Positions 61,255 to 64,000 of a DNA stretch of 64,000 bases are shown here, piece by piece (position 1 is the first letter of the stretch; each line of letters starts with the position of its first letter). The stretch is taken from NCBI GenBank assembly GCA_025331565.1, contig JAFREQ010000047.1, positions 3,276,001 through 3,340,000 of the forward strand. The letters are read 5' to 3'. The notes below the pieces were generated by a model. That model searched no databases. It was given only the letters and a program-made list of their open reading frames with translations, and had not been told where the DNA came from. The DNA is from Holacanthus passer. Its lineage: Eukaryota; Chordata; Actinopteri; Pomacanthidae. Made by a program: the position numbers and the translations under genes.

Positions 61255-64000
61255 CAAAACCCATCTCTCCACTCACTGTCCATGTGCTCAGTATATTCTA
61301 AACCAAATAAGGCTTAATATGCTACTTCCAGCAGAGCCTTGAGCTTTAGGAGTGTGATATATTTTGATCAAGTGAGCCCATACATAAATGATGTATTCTG
61401 GCGGACGTGTCACTGAAATGCTCAAGTAATAAAATTCCCATCAACTTTACAGTGTGTGAGGGGAATGCGAAGTCGCGGCCGTCCCCCATCACGACGGGGA
61501 CGTCAGAGGAGTGAGTGATATTTGGCACAAGGAGAGTGAAAGACAAGAGAGATGTAAAGAGATGTAAAATACAGACTAGGGAGAAAAGAAACATTATAGA
61601 GATAGATGTGAAGATATAACGAGAAGTGTTCACTTGCATCCTGCATAATGCCCTTTGTGGTGTCAGTTTGGTTGCTTAATTAATGGCTGAGCTCTCACTG
61701 ATGCTGGTGACATTTACTCAGTTGTCATTGTATTCATTGGTGGGAAAGAATAAAAATTTCTTTGATCCGGTGCATACCTTATTATAATGCATTTCACTTT
61801 TTTTAGAGACTCATCGTACAAGAGCCACCCATACAAACAGATTCAGTCAGAAGTTGCAAATGATTTAAGAGAATCTGTGGGATCAGCCAATGTGTTGTCC
61901 AGACCTGGCAGATGAGTCTTGTACAGATAGTCTGCCTCAGTAAAGTCAATGTTGAACACAGCTTGGTGTAAGCCTCCCGACAGACATAAGAGAAGTGTAG
62001 GATAAGAATAGCAGCACGTCCTCGTGTGAAGACCGTTGTCTTTGAAAAATAATAATTCACAGGTGGATGATGTGCTGATCGTCTTAGCCTCTTCCAGTGG
62101 ATTATAATCAAAGCGCTTTTTAATTGAGGTGCTGATTAACCTTGCTGGGCTGTTAAAGATAGGCGTGATTAGTAAGATGTCTGACTCAATCATGCACAAG
62201 TTACATAAGTGAGAGGGAACACACAAAGATGAGATTTTCTGTGAGAGTTTGGAGGTGGAGGGAGGATGAAGCGCATCAGGGAAACAAGCGGGTATAACAG
62301 GAGGAATCAGAGAGGAGTGAAAAGAGTCGAGCTGAATTTCAGCAGGAAGTGTAAGGAAGAAAATGAGGAAAGGGAATTTTGCTTTGCCCCAGAAACGAGG
62401 GAAAAAACAGAAGAGGGGAAGGTTTTCAGTGCAGGTCAGTTCAAGGTGGAGGGAGAAGTGCTTGAAGAGGGAGTATCAGCGGCAGCCCGTTACTTTTGAT
62501 GAATGGAGGTCGGCTGGAGAGGAGAAAGGTACGCCGATAACGACAGATAAACCGCGAGGAGAAACAAACACAGACTTCAATCCTTTGCTTCTAACAACCA
62601 CCCCGGCCAATACGCGCGTGCAGCCCACCGGCCGACCGACAATAGCTTTAGACACGGGATGAGTGATAACGCGGGCTTCGCCAATCTACGTCCATACGCT
62701 CGCCCATTCTTTATCTCCTCTCGTTCGCCCCAGTGCATCACCGACTGATGCCGGCCTCCGATAGGCTTGTGTTTAGGAGCGAGCTCCTGATTAGAGACAT
62801 TCAAACTTGAATTGCATTGCAATTTGCAGCCTTTGAAAGCAAACGGCGATAGCATCACCGTTCTCAAGTTGGATCTCACTGACGACACCTGAAAAGGCGT
62901 AACCTCCCTGTCAATGCGGCGCCACGGCGGCCTGTGCACAGCATCGGGTTTCCATCTGTCACCGCCATGGCGGGTGGGTTCATCGGGAAAACTTTGCCGT
63001 GGCTGTTGTTTAGACACAGCAAAACTCAAACAAAGACGGGAGAAAGTCACTAGTGCATTTCTAAAAACACTCTTTATCAAGTTTACTTACTCAGGCGATT
63101 AGACAAAACACCCCTTTCAAGGTGAATGAACATGCCATCCAGATAAAGCCGAACGTGCTCAGATTGACACGCCAAATCCCAACAGGGAAGAAATAAAGTG
63201 CATTCAAATGAATTGTGCTGGATAGCAGCTGGCGCCCGCAGCTGACGCTCTCCTTGTTTTTTCAATCCCTCACTTCACACCTCTCTCCCCGTTCCTGTGC
63301 GCTGAAGTGAGAGGTGCGCGAGGTGGAAGTATTGACAAGCTCGCCAACTAGAAAAGGGATTTGAGCGGGCTGACGGTGAGGACATGATACCGTCAGGGTT
63401 ACGCCAGCTCGCTCGCCGCGCAGCTCGACGCCCTCCCCCGCAGATTTGTTTTGGGTTTGCATCGCAATGGGACCTGTCTGCTTGAATAAAAGGTAACGCT
63501 GTTAAAGTTTCAAAGTCGAAACAGTTTTACAGCGGCGTGAAAGAGGTGCTGATTATGTGGTAGCCAGGAAGCTCGTCAGATGCTTTCAACGTCCCCTTCA
63601 AGACAGTGAAGTGTGCTGGTAGCTCGGCTCACCTCTAAGTCGGGGATCTATGAATAGAAATAGTTTAGTAAATACACGCTTGATTTCATGCTCATGCATT
63701 TTTTCTGCGACCCCGCTGCTCTCACACTCATTGTGAAACATTGTTGTTTTACGCCGGCTCAGCTTTGTGTTTGCTCTTGTTTAACTCCAGGATCTATTGA
63801 CTGAAATTTTGCACAGTTTATAAATCAAAAATTTTCCTTTTTCTCTGAGCTAAAAACTAAAAAGTCATCCAAACAACAACCTCTGTGCACCATTTATCTC
63901 CAAAATACATTTATTCACAAGGATATCAGTTGGGTTCTGTTGAGTTAGTAAACCAAGTGTGCCGGTTCAGTTTAAACTCCAAACCTATGCCGTGTCACCA
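61255..64000. other. Non-coding stretch to the window end
   Basis: No gene was recognised. Purine-rich DNA lies at 62235-62480 and explains the Glu/Lys/Arg-rich plus frames there. From about 62490 to 63480 CpG content is higher and the DNA is unique-looking; the 167-codon minus frame at 62577-63080 has no recognised domain. A TTGAAAGCAAACGGCGATAG stretch near 62834 has conserved-element texture only. The last 500 bp are AT-rich and featureless. Confidence 0.45.

Noticed and set aside
1..64000. Known microRNA genes, tRNA genes, rRNA, CRISPR arrays, telomeric repeats
   Set aside because: I looked for familiar mature microRNA sequences, tRNA-type boxes, regularly spaced direct repeats and TTAGGG runs by eye and found none convincing.

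Overview
The window looks like about 64 kb of non-coding nuclear DNA from a ray-finned fish, most likely a percomorph teleost. It has no operon structure, no dense open frames and no bacterial-type genes. GC content is moderate, with many CA/TG and CT/GA microsatellites and long A or T runs. It carries several decayed interspersed repeats of kinds I recognise from percomorph genomes. Family recognition is from memory and no database was searched. I could not identify a confident protein-coding gene, rRNA, tRNA or CRISPR array. Most open frames of 60 codons or more are chance frames, many lacking an ATG start or lying opposite low-complexity purine or pyrimidine tracts. The window is probably intergenic DNA or a very large intron, but short exons cannot be excluded by eye.

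Layout. 1-2200: unique-looking DNA. 2205-2855: two adjacent decayed repeats, the second a MITE-like element with about 80-bp inverted arms. 5860-6330: a pyrimidine-rich block followed by a purine-rich block. 8040-8400: a probable old repeat. 11316-11487: part of a putative non-autonomous DNA transposon whose relative recurs at 44318-44680. 14461-14820: a teleost repeat with a visible internal duplication. 17342-17757: a solo-LTR-like element. 33531-33705, 44521-44615 and 53013-53080: 3' tails of non-LTR retrotransposons. 38610-39443: the longest transposon remnant, a 5'-truncated L2-like LINE with recognisable reverse-transcriptase C-terminal residues. 39703-39978: an antisense SINE-like fragment. 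61095-61250: another repeat fragment. Between these lie long stretches without gene or repeat, some with the AT-rich, TAATTA-containing texture often seen in conserved regulatory elements; this cannot be tested from a single sequence.

The least explained structures are two degenerate tandem arrays. One, at 35413-35870, holds four copies at 96-138 bp spacing and stays open on the minus strand, giving a repeated hydrophilic peptide motif. The other, at 51990-52320, holds three copies at about 130 bp spacing. A GC-richer stretch at 53380-54490 combines a TATA-like hairpin, a donor-like GTAAGT and a short open frame, and could mark a transcription start, but the evidence is weak. I see no convincing new biological system.
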